A program made the translations under genes and the position numbers. A stretch of DNA of 64,000 bases from Metallosphaera hakonensis JCM 8857 = DSM 7519 (GTDB lineage Archaea > Thermoproteota > Thermoprotei_A > Sulfolobales > Sulfolobaceae): positions 1,488,001 to 1,552,000 of the forward strand of contig NZ_CP029287.2 of assembly GCF_003201675.2 (NCBI RefSeq), given 5' to 3'. The notes under the pieces are model-generated. The model saw only the letters and a list, made by a program, of their open reading frames with translations. It searched no databases and was not told where the DNA came from. How positions within the stretch are numbered: the first letter of the stretch is position 1; each line of letters begins with the position of its first letter. Below are positions 17,323-27,572 of this stretch, piece after piece.

Positions 17323-19055
17323 TTGGCAGACTGAGAGAAGTGAGGGTAATTACCAGACCCACGGCCGATGGTAGAAGTTCTGTAACTTTCCGTAACTTCG
17401 TGGTGGAGATGCCCTATTCTAAGGAACTTAATCTTGAGATAGGAGCATTGCTGGCAGTAGAGACCATAAGAGAGGATACTTATCTAATTCTTGAGGTCGC
17501 AGACTACGTCCCTGTTCATTTCGGTATGATTAATTTAGACGGCTCTATACCCAAGGAGATAAGGGACCAGGTAATGGAGGAGGTATCAAAAAGTTGGCAT
17601 AACGGTGGCAACTCTGAAATGTGGATAGACGTTTTCGCATATCCAATAGGTTACATTGCGACTCAAAACGGATTCAGGAAGGGATACTATCCCCCGCTAC
17701 CTGGATCTCCCGTGAGGATATTGAACAAGGAATCATTCAAAGAATTTGTGTGCGCTAAGAACGGTACAGATATAGGTACAGTATTGGGTCAAGGAATTCC
17801 ATTGACGGTGAACCTTCCTAAGGCCATGGTCTATCACATAGGGGTATTTGCGTTCACTGGTTCTGGGAAATCAAATCTGACCTCAGCCCTGATAAGAAGA
17901 ATACTGAACTATACTGACGCCAAGGTCGTTATCTTCGATATCTCAATGGAGTATTCAATATTGTTGTTGGACCAATTATTAAAGCATAATTCCGAGATTC
18001 TTACTACCGAGAGGTATCCATCTAATCCCTCAGACTCGAGCAGGAAGTTCATGAGGACGCATGTGATACCTGAGGAATTAGAGAACTACAGGGAGAGAAT
18101 AAGGCGAACAATAGAGTCCTTGTTCATGGAGGGAAAGATTAGAACGCTTTATGTTCCCCCTCAGGGCTCAATGAGTCTCACCTATGACTCATTCCTGAAA
18201 TTGATAAAAGATCAAATAGACGACAAATATACTGCCTTTGCTCAAAAACCGCTGTTCAGTCTAATGCTCAGGAAACTTGATGAAATGATGAGGGTGAACA
18301 AAATACCCAAAGATGCCCCACTAGACGACTCTATTCTACCGATACTGGACGAAATAGAGAACGAGGGAAGAAGCGCCGGCTTAAAGGACAACTCAACCAT
18401 TTTTGCCTTTATTTCATCCCTCAGATCGTATGTTTCGACAGATCAAGTTCAAAGTGATGAGTATGATATAGAGAAATTGGCAATCGATATATTAAATAGG
18501 GATAAGGACTCGCCTAGATTATTCGTTCTAGAGCTCCAGAATCTGGAGGAATCTAGGGAAATTGTGGCATCGCTGGTGGAAGAAGTTATGGCAAGAAGAA
18601 AGAGATCATTTAGTACCTCTCCTATCCTCTTTGTACTCGATGAAGCCCAGGAGTTCATCCCCTTTGATACTAGACAAAGGGATAAGAGCGAACTATCAAG
18701 TAGCGCTGTTGAGAAATTGCTTAGGCACGGAAGGAAATATCATTTACACGCGCTAATTAGTACCCAGAGACTTGCATATCTAAACACAAATGTATTACAA
18801 CAATTACACACTTACTTTATTAGTGTCCTCCCTAGGCCCTACGATAGGCAACTGGTGTCCGAGACTTTTGGAATAAGCGATGCCCTCTTGGATAGAACCC
18901 TTGACCTAGAAGTGGGACAATGGTTGTTAGTAAGTTTTAAGGCATCCTTACCCCACGACGTTCCAGTATTCTTTAATGCCCCGAACAACTTAGATGAAAT
19001 TAGGAAAATCCTTGAGGAAGATAGATCAGGTAATCTTATCAATGGTAACAAGTGA
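17304..19055 (+). CDS. HerA-like hexameric DNA translocase ATPase
   Basis: The 583-residue ATPase has an N-terminal HAS-barrel-like region, Walker [11 protein letters not shown] (about residues 188-197), Walker [15 protein letters not shown] and the downstream [17 protein letters not shown] segment with the arginine-rich and Gln motifs of HerA/FtsK-type motors. In canonical form HerA drives DNA through the attached NurA ring. Here it overlaps a NurA-like gene (19 bases) and the isoaspartate methyltransferase gene (14 bases), while mre11 and rad50 are absent. It therefore looks like a paralogous HerA/NurA pair with a separate role. Confidence 0.82.
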   Translation: MEYEPVVGRLREVRVITRPTADGRSSVTFRNFVVEMPYSKELNLEIGALLAVETIREDTYLILEVADYVPVHFGMINLDGSIPKEIRDQVMEEVSKSWHNGGNSEMWIDVFAYPIGYIATQNGFRKGYYPPLPGSPVRILNKESFKEFVCAKNGTDIGTVLGQGIPLTVNLPKAMVYHIGVFAFTGSGKSNLTSALIRRILNYTDAKVVIFDISMEYSILLLDQLLKHNSEILTTERYPSNPSDSSRKFMRTHVIPEELENYRERIRRTIESLFMEGKIRTLYVPPQGSMSLTYDSFLKLIKDQIDDKYTAFAQKPLFSLMLRKLDEMMRVNKIPKDAPLDDSILPILDEIENEGRSAGLKDNSTIFAFISSLRSYVSTDQVQSDEYDIEKLAIDILNRDKDSPRLFVLELQNLEESREIVASLVEEVMARRKRSFSTSPILFVLDEAQEFIPFDTRQRDKSELSSSAVEKLLRHGRKYHLHALISTQRLAYLNTNVLQQLHTYFISVLPRPYDRQLVSETFGISDALLDRTLDLEVGQWLLVSFKASLPHDVPVFFNAPNNLDEIRKILEEDRSGNLINGNK

Positions 19056-19635
19056 ACCTCTAAGGGAAGCATACCTGAAAGTGGACAGGGCCAAGTTTCT
19101 TCCTCAACAATCTGCAGGGTTTGCATACGACCCTGAGTTCATGGACAAACCTATACCAATCATTGAGGGGGTAAACACAACAGCTTTAACACTAGGTATA
19201 AAAATGCTAGACTATTTGAATCTAGTTAAAGGGGATAAAATCCTAGAGATAGGTACAGGGTGCGGATATTACACAGCCTTAATGGCCCATATAGCGGGGC
19301 CAGAGAACGTAACCACTGTTGAGATAGATCCCTGGATGGTAAAGTATGCTCAAGATAGATTAGGTGATTTAGGTATTAAGGTGGAACAAGGTGATGGTAC
19401 CCTCGGATTCGCAAGGAACGCCCCTTATTCCAAGGCTATAATCTGGGCTGCAATGCCAACGCTTCCGTGTTATATTTATGAACAGCTTGCTGACGGAGGA
19501 GAACTATTAGTTCCCATAGGAACAGGAAAGACTCAGAATCTTTACAGGGTAATTAGGGGAACCACTCCAAGGTTGGAGAAACTGGATTCAGTTATTTTCA
19601 TGAGGGCGCAAGGCCTTTGTGGTTTCTATGATTGA
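19042..19635 (+). CDS. pcm: Protein-L-isoaspartate O-methyltransferase
   Basis: The preferred ATG at 19042 gives 197 residues ([19 protein letters not shown]); a 16-codon upstream extension inside the HerA gene is possible but not typical. PCMT uses S-adenosylmethionine to methylate L-isoaspartyl residues in damaged proteins. The SAM loop is [16 protein letters not shown], followed by [11 protein letters not shown] and LLVPIGTG, the PCMT signature near the end. It overlaps the HerA-like gene by 14 bases and closes the operon. Length is slightly under the usual 210-220. Confidence 0.88.
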   Translation: MVTSEPLREAYLKVDRAKFLPQQSAGFAYDPEFMDKPIPIIEGVNTTALTLGIKMLDYLNLVKGDKILEIGTGCGYYTALMAHIAGPENVTTVEIDPWMVKYAQDRLGDLGIKVEQGDGTLGFARNAPYSKAIIWAAMPTLPCYIYEQLADGGELLVPIGTGKTQNLYRVIRGTTPRLEKLDSVIFMRAQGLCGFYD

Positions 19636-19885
19636 GATACAGGTTATATGACTTCCCCTGCACCAGAAATCTGATGTCATGAGTTTTATAAAATTTTGAA
19701 TTTTATTTTCATAATTTAAGTACTATATCTAACTTACTTAACGAGAAAACCTCTCTATCAGCTCTTTACCTTAACCGCGGATATTCATCGCTAGATAAGT
19801 CGGCTTATAAGCAAAGTATAGGTTAGCTCTGAATTTTCCTTTCGTCTGGCTTAAGAAGGTCATTCCCATAGATTCTTAAAAGGCT

Positions 19886-19953
19886 GGGGCTATCTGCTAT
19901 AGTTGTGTATTTCGCTTGAAATGACGTTTCTTACACATCTACACAGGAAAGCC
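19886..19953 (+). repeat. Copy A of a ~69-bp block shared with 46031-46099
   Basis: The block runs from GGGGCTATCTGCTATAGTTG to ACACAGGAAAGCC and matches the second copy at about 60 of 69 positions with one indel. It contains the inverted hexamers GTGTA...TACAC around a 25-base centre. Both copies lie upstream of an int(N) relic that abuts a tRNA gene, so it is probably element-derived non-coding DNA. The remainder of 19636-20119 contains an AT-rich terminator-like stretch (19684-19712) and nothing else I can name. Confidence 0.75.
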
Positions 19954-20119
19954 TCACGTTACATCCTAGTCACTGAGTCTTTCCATAAATTTCTTCGAAT
20001 TTTCGCATAGATGAGGGTCCTTTGCCTTCTTCTTTCAGTATCAGGTATTTTGACAGCAAAATTTAACGTCTTGTCATTGCTTACAAACTCGTTTTAGCAT
20101 CATAATATGGGACGCAAAA

Positions 20120-20379
<260 letters not shown>

Positions 20380-20485
20380 AGGATAACTGTGGTTAACGTT
20401 TTTAAAAACCTATCGGTCTTTTCATTCAAATATTAAGTATTGTGCCCAAAGAATTTTGCTCATAAATAGTGGCATCTTTGATTTG

Positions 20486-20538
20486 TGGTGATGAGGACAG
20501 TAGGACGGAAATGTGAAGAGGGTCTTGAGTCCTGACAT
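20486..20538 (+). ncRNA. Probable C/D box sRNA
   Basis: GTGATGA at 20488-20494 fits box C, CTGA at 20532-20535 fits box D, and weaker D' (CGGA) and C' (TGTGAAG) boxes sit between them with spacers of about 10-12 bases. Total length of ~53 is normal for Sulfolobales guide RNAs. A TATA-like CATAAATA lies about 25 bases upstream (20461-20468). Target rRNA or tRNA sites were not determined. Confidence 0.5.
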
Positions 20539-20634
20539 GGACTATTCGTCGTTAAACTAAGTTTTTTGAAGCTAACTTCAAAATATAATAGATCTTAAAA
20601 TTGAAAATATCGAATTTCCTATTTCGGATAAGGT

Positions 20635-20925
20635 TTAGGTGAAGATAGAGATTACATGATTTTGCACTATTAGGCCAGTTTCATCATTTTTAGAATTAAT
20701 TAAATAATTTGAGAAAAGCTTAATTCGTCTTCCATACATCTTCCTGAGTTTAACTAATATTGAGTCTTCCTTGATATTATCTAATCCTAAGACATATTTA
20801 GGAGAATCATGTGAGTATACTGTCAGAAGACAGACAATGTTAAGTCCTCCTCTAACCCTTTAGTAGAAAGGGTCGGATCTTTAACCCTAGATCATAAGAT
20901 CTCCTCAGCTCATCATTGAGTTCCT
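20635..20925 (-). pseudogene. Frameshifted gene relic of unknown family
   Basis: On the minus strand a coding-like segment KELNDELRRSYDLGLKIRPF-LLKG ends at a stop, and a one-base shift continues it as RGGLNIVCLLTVYSHDSPKY, then LGLDNIKEDSILVKLRKMYG and on to a stop at 20635. Composition across both pieces is protein-like and contiguous, suggesting one gene with a recent frameshift and a lost start. I do not recognise the family. It lies between tRNA-Gly and tRNA-Trp in the island that also carries the integrase relic. Confidence 0.45.
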
Positions 20926-21055
20926 TTTATCTTTTTAATCCGAGATAATATGACAATAGCGTGAATGTTTTGTAGTCCTCTGTGGACTTGATGTTATCGA
21001 GGCAGTCAAGTTTAATTACTTCATAGAAACTACAATATCTTACGTGATCGGTAAT

Positions 21056-21187
21056 GGGCCCATAGCTCAGCCAGGTTAGAGTGCTGGGCTCCAGATAACT
21101 ACATTGGGTCTGTCGACCCGTGAGGGGATGAAATATATCTGGAATGGAGAGACCCAGTGGTCCGGGGTTCGAATCCCCGTGGGCCCA
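21056..21187 (+). tRNA. tRNA-Trp (CCA) with a 57-base intron
   Basis: Acceptor GGGCCCA/TGGGCCC, D-arm GCTC...GAGT, anticodon arm CTGGG-CTCCAGA-CCCAG (anticodon CCA) and T-arm CCGGGGTTCGAATCCCCG. A 57-base intron (21095-21151) interrupts the anticodon loop at the canonical 37/38 site; mature length is 75. The intron has a GGGTC-GACCC hairpin and a GATGAAA that could be a degenerate box C, but a clear box D is missing. In other archaea this intron can act as a C/D guide; that is not shown here. Confidence 0.95.
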
Positions 21188-21347
21188 TTAAATGATTTAG
21201 AAATATCTCGTTGTCAGATTGATTCTGTTTAATCTATATCTACTTATCTTTGCATGTGGCTAAATAGTTCCATGTTTTGTATGAAATTTTTGCATCATTT
21301 TAAGAATCCTTTATCCAAAATGGAACGTCGATCTTTCTTGCACTCAA

Positions 21348-21356
21348 AGTTAAAAG
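21348..21356 (+). promoter_or_regulatory. TATA box of the SRP RNA gene
   Basis: AGTTAAAAG is centred about 25 bases before the predicted 5' end of the SRP RNA, the normal archaeal TATA spacing. Confidence 0.45.
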
Positions 21357-21376
21357 CGAGTTTAACAAGAATGTTC

Positions 21377-21684
21377 ACGGTCGGGTAGGGTGGAGGTCTC
21401 GCCATCCTCATCACCCGCTTGGCGTAATGCGGGCACCAGTAACCCGTACATGATCGTTACATGGTTGTGGGAGTCCAGAGCTCACGAGGAAGACCGCCCA
21501 GCAGGGCTGGCGGACGTAGTCCTCTTCTCCGGAGGGAGGAGAGGAACTACGTTAACCAGGAGAATCGGCTAGGCCCGGAAGGGAGCAGTCGTACCTGGAC
21601 GTCGGCGCTTGTTGGTCACCGGTCTGAGGAAGCTTTGGGTAGTGCTCCCACATTCATGTGCGGTCATGTTCGGGAGCCGACCAT
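21377..21684 (+). ncRNA. Signal recognition particle (7S) RNA
   Basis: The ~308-base RNA is closed by GGTCGG (21379-21384) pairing with CCGACC (21677-21682). The diagnostic helix 8/SRP54-binding motif CCGGAAGGGAGCAG is at 21574-21587, near the middle as expected, and the GC-rich intervening arms are self-complementary. It scaffolds SRP19 and SRP54 for membrane targeting of nascent proteins. Short open frames over this interval are artefacts of its GC content. Ends are approximate to a few bases. Confidence 0.92.
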
Positions 21685-21799
21685 CAATTATTCCAGGTTG
21701 GAGGTCTTCTAGCTCAATCAGCTCAACTGGGTGAAAACATGGGAAACCTTAGTGGGCCCTACCTTAAGCTTTTAAAATACTACCCAATTGGAGTTCCCT

Positions 21800-23281
21800 A
21801 TGAAATGGGACGAAAGGAGAGTTCAGATTTTGGAAGAGCTTAGAAACAGGGGAATAAATCCGTATCCACAAAAGTATCCTCTCACCCATACCGTGGCTCA
21901 ATTGAGGCAGATTGGTAATCAAAGACCTGATAAGCCTAAGGAATCCTTCCTAATTGGGGTAAGAACGGCTGGGAGAGTTGCCAACCTTAGAAGGCATGGG
22001 AAGGCATCGTTCATAGATATATTTGATGATGGGGAGAGACTCCAGTTGTATCTTAGGGTGAACGAGTTAGGAGAGAGATACGACGAATTTTTCAAGATTA
22101 TTGATAGGGGAGACATAATCGGGGTCGAGGGAGACCTCTTCTTCACAGCTAAGGGCGAGTTGACTCTTCTCGTCAAGGATTACACAATGCTAGCGAAGTC
22201 CCTCATAGAACCCCCAGATTGGAGTGTGATGAGTCCTGAGTTCAGGTATTCCCATAGATATGTGGATTTTCTCTATAATGACAGCGCGAGGAAGTCCATG
22301 GAACTTAGGTTCAGAATAATAAGGGAAATCAGGAACTTTCTAGGGCAGGAGGGCTTTATGGAAGTTGAGACACCAATACTGCAACCGGTCTACGGTGGAG
22401 CCTTGGCTCGACCCTTCAAATCACATGTTAACTACTTAAATGAGGATTGGTATCTTAGGATATCTCTCGAGCTCTATCTCAAGAGGTTCATAGTCGGCGG
22501 GTTCAATAAGGTTTTTGAGATAGGTAAAGTGTTTAGGAACGAAGATATAGACGTCACTCATAACCCTGAGTTCACGTTAATGGAGCTTTACTGGGCCTAT
22601 GCTGATTACAACGATATAATGAATCTGACCGAGAGGCTTTTCAAGTTCATAGCAGACAAGGTAATCTCAAGCCCCACGATATCCTACAAGATTGGAGATA
22701 GTACGGTGGAGATCAACTTGTCTAGTTTCAGAAAGGTCTCAATACACGATTCCTTATCTGAGGCTCTGGGGAAGAACGTGGAAACCATGTCGGATGAGGA
22801 GCTTAAATCTCTCATGCAAAAATACGGCCTAGTTCCGAGGGGTTCCCTCTATATCAGAGGCTTAATGATCGAGAAGTTATTTGACAAGCTAGTTACGCCA
22901 AATCTAATCCAGCCTACCTTCGTCGTTGATTACCCGATTGAAACGACTCCTCTCTGTAAGCCACATAGGAGTAAACCAGGCCTAGTTGAAAGGTTCGAAC
23001 TCTATATTGCTGGGGTGGAGTTCGCCAATGCCTACACTGAGCTTAACGATCCCATATTACAGGATAAGCTTTTCAAAGAGGAGCAGGATATGATGAGACG
23101 TGGGGATCAAGAGGCACACCCCTATGACAGGGACTTCATTAACGCTCTCAGTTATGGAATGCCTCCAACAGGCGGGTTGGGTATTGGGATTGATAGATTA
23201 GTTATGTTGTTCACCAATAATCAAAGCATAAAGGAGGTTATTCCGTTCCCCATGGTAAGTTCCAAGCTCATTGAGGAATGA
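21800..23281 (+). CDS. lysS: Lysyl-tRNA synthetase, class II
   Basis: ATG 21800 ([20 protein letters not shown]) is preferred over an in-frame TTG four codons earlier; length is 493 residues. An N-terminal OB-fold anticodon-binding domain ([20 protein letters not shown]) precedes the class II core: motif 1 around EVETPILQP, motif 2 [20 protein letters not shown] and motif 3 [13 protein letters not shown]. It charges tRNA-Lys. Many archaea use a class I enzyme instead; Crenarchaeota such as this use class II. The stop lies within the 3' end of the convergent M50 protease gene (14-base overlap). Confidence 0.96.
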   Translation: MKWDERRVQILEELRNRGINPYPQKYPLTHTVAQLRQIGNQRPDKPKESFLIGVRTAGRVANLRRHGKASFIDIFDDGERLQLYLRVNELGERYDEFFKIIDRGDIIGVEGDLFFTAKGELTLLVKDYTMLAKSLIEPPDWSVMSPEFRYSHRYVDFLYNDSARKSMELRFRIIREIRNFLGQEGFMEVETPILQPVYGGALARPFKSHVNYLNEDWYLRISLELYLKRFIVGGFNKVFEIGKVFRNEDIDVTHNPEFTLMELYWAYADYNDIMNLTERLFKFIADKVISSPTISYKIGDSTVEINLSSFRKVSIHDSLSEALGKNVETMSDEELKSLMQKYGLVPRGSLYIRGLMIEKLFDKLVTPNLIQPTFVVDYPIETTPLCKPHRSKPGLVERFELYIAGVEFANAYTELNDPILQDKLFKEEQDMMRRGDQEAHPYDRDFINALSYGMPPTGGLGIGIDRLVMLFTNNQSIKEVIPFPMVSSKLIEE

Positions 23282-24332
23282 AAGACATAGATATTGCAAT
23301 AATTAGTAACAGGACTAAAAGGCCTTGAATGGCCATAGATACGTTTTCACTGACGTGGAATCTTTTCAATATTTCTGTGAATATTTTCCCTCCATCGGTG
23401 ATTATGAGAGGAGCCCCATTCAGTAAAGCGAGGCTGAAGTTTACGATAAACATCCATAGGAAGAAACTCAAGAACGGATAAACCAGCGGGGAGTAATAGT
23501 AGGAAATATATACTCCTAAAAAGTGAGACTGCGAAGTAACATTAATGGTCTCTAAGCCATGAGGAGTTATGAGACCTAGGGTATACCTGGTTCCATTGTC
23601 CAATATTGCCTTAAGTTGAGAGGGAGTAGTTACCCTTATCCCATTCACGCTTTCCAAGACATATCCTCCATGAATCGAGGCGTTATACGCTGCAGAGTTC
23701 GGAATAACTCCATCAATGTATATCCCTTGAGAAAGTAGGGAGGGAAGATAAACTGCCAATGGAAAAAATATTCCTGCGAGGATCAGGTTTATTGCTATGC
23801 CTGCGGACACGATTTTGAGTTTAGAGGATAACGTCGAACTCATGAAAGAGTTCTCATCGGGTTCTACGAAAGCGCCTGGGAAGAACCCCAAAAGAATAAC
23901 TCCTCCTCCCTTCACAGGAACCTTATTTGAAGTTGAAGATATTGCATGCATTAGCTCGTGAACCAAAACCGAAACCCCTATGCTAAATAGAATATATGGA
24001 GCTTGATCTAGTCCCACAGTTACGCCTGGAATAATAGGTTCCAGTTTGACTGACGAAGCCTTGGCGGGTATGAGTAGGGCAGACAAAGCTGACAAAATCA
24101 GGAATACTCCCCCAGCCATGGAGATAATTGCAAGGATCACTGAGGCTATCTCGAATATCTTAAAACCCTTAGAATTAGCTAATCTTGGGAGCCATTGATC
24201 TCTGGTCTCTCTCTTCCACATAAGGAAGAGGGGATATACGGTGAAGCCTTTCTTGCTCAAGTAATTCCTAAGGGCCAGTACGATAGCCCAGAAAGCGATC
24301 AGACCAAGAAAGAAGTTGACGGTAGCTGACAT
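23268..24332 (-). CDS. PDZ-containing site-2 (M50) metalloprotease
   Basis: A 354-residue membrane protein (ATG 24332; TTG one codon earlier also possible). The zinc motif is [12 protein letters not shown]; a glycine-rich segment ([15 protein letters not shown]) follows, then a PDZ-like domain ([35 protein letters not shown]) and the third-ligand motif [14 protein letters not shown]. This is the RseP/S2P architecture for regulated intramembrane proteolysis. It is independent of the smaller PDZ-less M50 protein at 11755-12366. Divergent from the nucleotidyltransferase gene with a 37-base gap. Confidence 0.9.
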   Translation of the reverse strand: MSATVNFFLGLIAFWAIVLALRNYLSKKGFTVYPLFLMWKRETRDQWLPRLANSKGFKIFEIASVILAIISMAGGVFLILSALSALLIPAKASSVKLEPIIPGVTVGLDQAPYILFSIGVSVLVHELMHAISSTSNKVPVKGGGVILLGFFPGAFVEPDENSFMSSTLSSKLKIVSAGIAINLILAGIFFPLAVYLPSLLSQGIYIDGVIPNSAAYNASIHGGYVLESVNGIRVTTPSQLKAILDNGTRYTLGLITPHGLETINVTSQSHFLGVYISYYYSPLVYPFLSFFLWMFIVNFSLALLNGAPLIITDGGKIFTEILKRFHVSENVSMAIQGLLVLLLIIAISMSFIPQ

Positions 24333-24369
24333 CAACTCATTTAAATTGTGACTGATTTAAAAAAACCTT

Positions 24370-25041
24370 GTGCAAGTGACATATGATACTGAGCACTGGG
24401 GTATACTGAAAGAACTTAGGAGGATTTCAATTTCAGTTCTTGACAAACTTCAAGAGGGTTCCATGAAAGGTTACGTTTACGGATCTGTTGCACGGGGAGA
24501 TGTTAAATCAACCAGTGATGTTGACGTAATCGTTTTCTCTCCGAACTTAGTGTGGCTTGACTTAATGGAAGCTGATCATAAGTTCATAGTTCAAGCTACG
24601 CCAGGATCCACACCAAAGGCCTATATAGCGTTGGATCCAGAGGAGCGAACCGTAATTTCCTTCCCATTGGGCAAGCTCACAGGAGTAGAAGAGGACTTCT
24701 ACAGGTTTGGGGGATTAATCGATAAGGAGGCGTTGCTCAGGGATGAGAGGGTGCCTGGAGTAAACAAGCAGTTACAGCTGATTATTCCAACTAGAGAAGG
24801 GCACGATGAGATTCCATTGCGTGGGAACGAGGACTTGGCTGTAAGATTAACTAAAGTCTCAATGGCAACAGTTCTACAAAGGGAGAAGCTTTTAACAAGG
24901 AGAAAGGAAAGAGGAAAAACTGGAACTTTTTTAACATATGAGTTAAGGTCAGATGAGAGCATACAACAGGCCGTAAGGGATTTGTTTAAGGAAAACAAAT
25001 TCTTTCGAAGGAACATTGATAGAGGCAGAGATAAAAGGTAG
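24370..25041 (+). CDS. Nucleotidyltransferase-fold protein (Pol beta superfamily)
   Basis: The 223-residue protein contains YVYGSVARGDVKSTSDVDVI (about residues 35-55), the GS...DVD signature of Pol beta-type nucleotidyltransferases with the metal-binding aspartates. A basic C-terminal region ([31 protein letters not shown]) could bind nucleic acid. It starts with GTG and overlaps the next gene by 26 bases. The three-gene overlap with a DUF protein and a radical SAM enzyme suggests a common pathway, possibly RNA or cofactor modification. Substrate unknown. Confidence 0.78.
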   Translation: MQVTYDTEHWGILKELRRISISVLDKLQEGSMKGYVYGSVARGDVKSTSDVDVIVFSPNLVWLDLMEADHKFIVQATPGSTPKAYIALDPEERTVISFPLGKLTGVEEDFYRFGGLIDKEALLRDERVPGVNKQLQLIIPTREGHDEIPLRGNEDLAVRLTKVSMATVLQREKLLTRRKERGKTGTFLTYELRSDESIQQAVRDLFKENKFFRRNIDRGRDKR

Positions 25042-25564
25042 GAAACTGAGGTCAGAGAACTTATTATCTACCCATATTGCTGAGTTGAAGACCTTTGATT
25101 TAATCTTAGACGGAAGGTTAGTGGGAAGATGTCATTATTTTTTAGGAAGAGGGTATTACCCGCCCTGGATAGAGCTAGATTATGATCCTTGGCCGAGACG
25201 GGAACAGATAGAGGTAGATATTTTCAAAGTATTTTTCGATCTTCTTAAGGAGAACGGGAGATTCTTTGTAACATACTACAAGGATTCTAGCACTTTCGGT
25301 GCAATCATGAGAGGACTCTCAATTGCAGACACCGAGTTAGGTAGATCCCTGATAAGGGCCGGGTTCACTTGGTTTAAGAACTGGTACTTTCCTGAAGGGG
25401 GCAATGAAGGAGGAATGAAAGTGCAGGCAAACAAAAATATGGATATTAACGTTAGGAAACGGCACTTAACAGAATTATTAGCAGAAGTTAAAACCCCAGA
25501 AAGCAGAGAGCTAATCGCTGAGTTACTTGCTCAAGGGCAATCCAGAGATAGGTCTTTACAATAG
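25016..25564 (+). CDS. Conserved archaeal protein, DUF1122-like
   Basis: The 182-residue protein ([20 protein letters not shown], then [20 protein letters not shown]) resembles the uncharacterised archaeal family I recall as DUF1122; no catalytic motif is known to me. Start 25016 lies inside the nucleotidyltransferase gene and its end overlaps the radical SAM gene by 38 bases. The C-terminal helix [18 protein letters not shown] looks like a protein-contact segment. Confidence 0.6.
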   Translation: MIEAEIKGRKLRSENLLSTHIAELKTFDLILDGRLVGRCHYFLGRGYYPPWIELDYDPWPRREQIEVDIFKVFFDLLKENGRFFVTYYKDSSTFGAIMRGLSIADTELGRSLIRAGFTWFKNWYFPEGGNEGGMKVQANKNMDINVRKRHLTELLAEVKTPESRELIAELLAQGQSRDRSLQ

Positions 25565-26546
25565 GGAACTTCCCAAGGGATGCGAACTATGCAGAATGGG
25601 AGGCAAGATGGTTGTATTTATATCAGGAGAGTGTGGAGACTCGTGTTATTACTGTCCTGTGAGCGAGGGCAGATTTGGTAAAGATCAAGCCTACGTAAAC
25701 GAACTTAAGGTCTCGGATCTCTACGACTTCGTTCATGAATCATATAGAATGAACGCTCTAGGTGCAGGGATAACTGGCGGAGATCCTCTGCTCCATTTGG
25801 ACAGGGTAGTCGAGCTCATAACAATTCTAAAAGATGAGTTCGGAAAGTCCTATCACGTTCATCTCTACACTACTGGAAGGTATGCTACCAATGATGCTCT
25901 ATCAGAACTAGCTAAGGCTGGGCTTGATGAAATTAGGTTTCATCCGACTAAGATTCAATACCTTTCAGCAATCGAGAGGGCACTCAAATTTCAAATGGAT
26001 GTCGGAATAGAAATCCCTGCGATTCCTGGAGAGGAGGAAAAGATATCCAATCTGATAAAATGGGCCAAAGAGAAGGGAGTGAAATTTGTAAATATTAACG
26101 AGCTAGAGCTCACGGAGAGAAATTTTCAGAATCTAAATACAAAAGGTCTTAGAGTTAGTCATGGGTTAGCAGGAGTTTCCGGGAGCTTTCAGACGTCTCT
26201 AATGGTACTGGAGAAGTTTAGCGAATCTGAGATATCATTGCATTATTGTAGCTCGGTGTACAAGGATGTGGTAGAGACAAGAACAAGGTTCATACGAACG
26301 CTGAGGGTTAGCGGTAAACCCTATGAGGAGATCTCAGGTGAAGGAACTTCGGTGAGAATGCTAGTCAAGACAAATCAAGACCTTTCGGAGCTAGGTGAGA
26401 GAAGAGGAGACTCGTACATTATTCACCCTTCCATGCTTGACTCCCTTCCCATGAATAACGTGACCGAAATATGGTTAATAGAACAGCTCCCTTACGGCCA
26501 AAAGATATCTGAGAAATTAATTTATCCTAAATCTAAGAATAGCTAA
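25527..26546 (+). CDS. Radical SAM protein (COG2108-like)
   Basis: A 339-residue enzyme whose cluster-binding motif is [16 protein letters not shown] (CxxxCxxC), followed by the SAM motif [10 protein letters not shown] and typical TIM-barrel strands ([30 protein letters not shown]). An additional N-terminal CELC pair could hold a zinc or second cluster. Family members are related to pyruvate formate-lyase activating enzymes but their substrate is not known. TTG start; 38-base overlap with the DUF1122-like gene. The 3' end overlaps convergent pelA by 30 bases. Confidence 0.83.
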   Translation: MLKGNPEIGLYNRELPKGCELCRMGGKMVVFISGECGDSCYYCPVSEGRFGKDQAYVNELKVSDLYDFVHESYRMNALGAGITGGDPLLHLDRVVELITILKDEFGKSYHVHLYTTGRYATNDALSELAKAGLDEIRFHPTKIQYLSAIERALKFQMDVGIEIPAIPGEEEKISNLIKWAKEKGVKFVNINELELTERNFQNLNTKGLRVSHGLAGVSGSFQTSLMVLEKFSESEISLHYCSSVYKDVVETRTRFIRTLRVSGKPYEEISGEGTSVRMLVKTNQDLSELGERRGDSYIIHPSMLDSLPMNNVTEIWLIEQLPYGQKISEKLIYPKSKNS

Positions 26547-27572
26547 TATTCCTGACAAATTTTTCAATTGGTAAAATATTGGTGAATCCTTGGGTACTAT
26601 CATGACCTTGCCACCTTTACTTTCAACGTTTTCCATAATCGCCTCTATTCTTTTTCTCATCTCCTCATTTTCAAGGGTTAGGAGTTCGTCCGTAACGAGT
26701 AAAGTTTGAATTGCACCTAGGGAAGATGCCCTTTCCACTTCGTCCTGCCCATAGGTTATGAGCGAAGAGTTCTGGGCTAGAAGAGCTAGGGCTCTTTCTA
26801 GTTCTCTTGAAGCTATGGATATCTGATAATCACGCATAACTTGGTCTATTACGTCTCTTCTGAGGATTTCATTGAGACCAGATCTGGATGACGACGAAAC
26901 ACTATCAAGGTAAATCTTTGATTTAACCTTGAGCTTATCCCTTACGATTTCCTTAAAGGGACCAGGTCCAGCTATGATTATGGCCTCAGGAGAGTATTGT
27001 TTAACATACTGCTCTATTTCCTTCGTCACATCAATGGCCAGGCTCTCCAGCGACTGATCTTCATCAGATATTCCAGGGAGGCTTCTCTCAGTCAATATCT
27101 TAATTCCCTGCTCCATCGGTATCGCTATAAGTAGTTCATCCTGATCCACAAGTGCTATCATGATCTTCTTATTTCTTTCAGCCTGCTTCTTAACCCTCTC
27201 TAGTAGGGATTTAGTCCAGCGCTTTATGATAACTATTTCGTCTCCAATATCTAGATTTATGGTATGATGGGATCCCTTAATGCCATATCTTTCTGGGGCA
27301 TCTCTTACTAGTCCGTGAATTCTTAACCTGGAGGTAAACGGTTGAAACTCAGAGAACTCTACCTCGAGCTCAACTATCATTGGAACTCTCCTACTATCAT
27401 TACCCATACTAACATCCCTAGTAGTCCTCGCTACTACTATATCGCCTTTACTGAGTAACAAGTGTATTAACCATAGATCGTCCTCGTTTTCAACGTGAAG
27501 TTTTAATGCATTGCTCTTTTCGTCATATTCTAATATCTTCATCTCTTTAGGTAGTACTAGTATGTCCTCCAT
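26517..27572 (-). CDS. pelA: Pelota (aPelota/Dom34), ribosome rescue factor
   Basis: The 351-residue protein has the three-domain eRF1-like arrangement without the GGQ loop: an Sm-like N-terminal domain ([20 protein letters not shown]), a central domain ([20 protein letters not shown]) and a C-terminal L7Ae-like domain ending near [12 protein letters not shown]. With aEF1A it splits stalled ribosomes in no-go and non-stop decay. It converges on the radical SAM gene and its ATG overlaps the start region of the divergent acetyltransferase gene. Confidence 0.95.
   Translation of the reverse strand: MEDILVLPKEMKILEYDEKSNALKLHVENEDDLWLIHLLLSKGDIVVARTTRDVSMGNDSRRVPMIVELEVEFSEFQPFTSRLRIHGLVRDAPERYGIKGSHHTINLDIGDEIVIIKRWTKSLLERVKKQAERNKKIMIALVDQDELLIAIPMEQGIKILTERSLPGISDEDQSLESLAIDVTKEIEQYVKQYSPEAIIIAGPGPFKEIVRDKLKVKSKIYLDSVSSSSRSGLNEILRRDVIDQVMRDYQISIASRELERALALLAQNSSLITYGQDEVERASSLGAIQTLLVTDELLTLENEEMRKRIEAIMENVESKGGKVMIVPKDSPIFYQLKNLSGILAILRFRIN

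Noticed and set aside
21390-21843. Three open frames across the GC-rich block before lysS
   Set aside because: They fall on the SRP RNA, whose helix 8 motif and paired ends explain the sequence.
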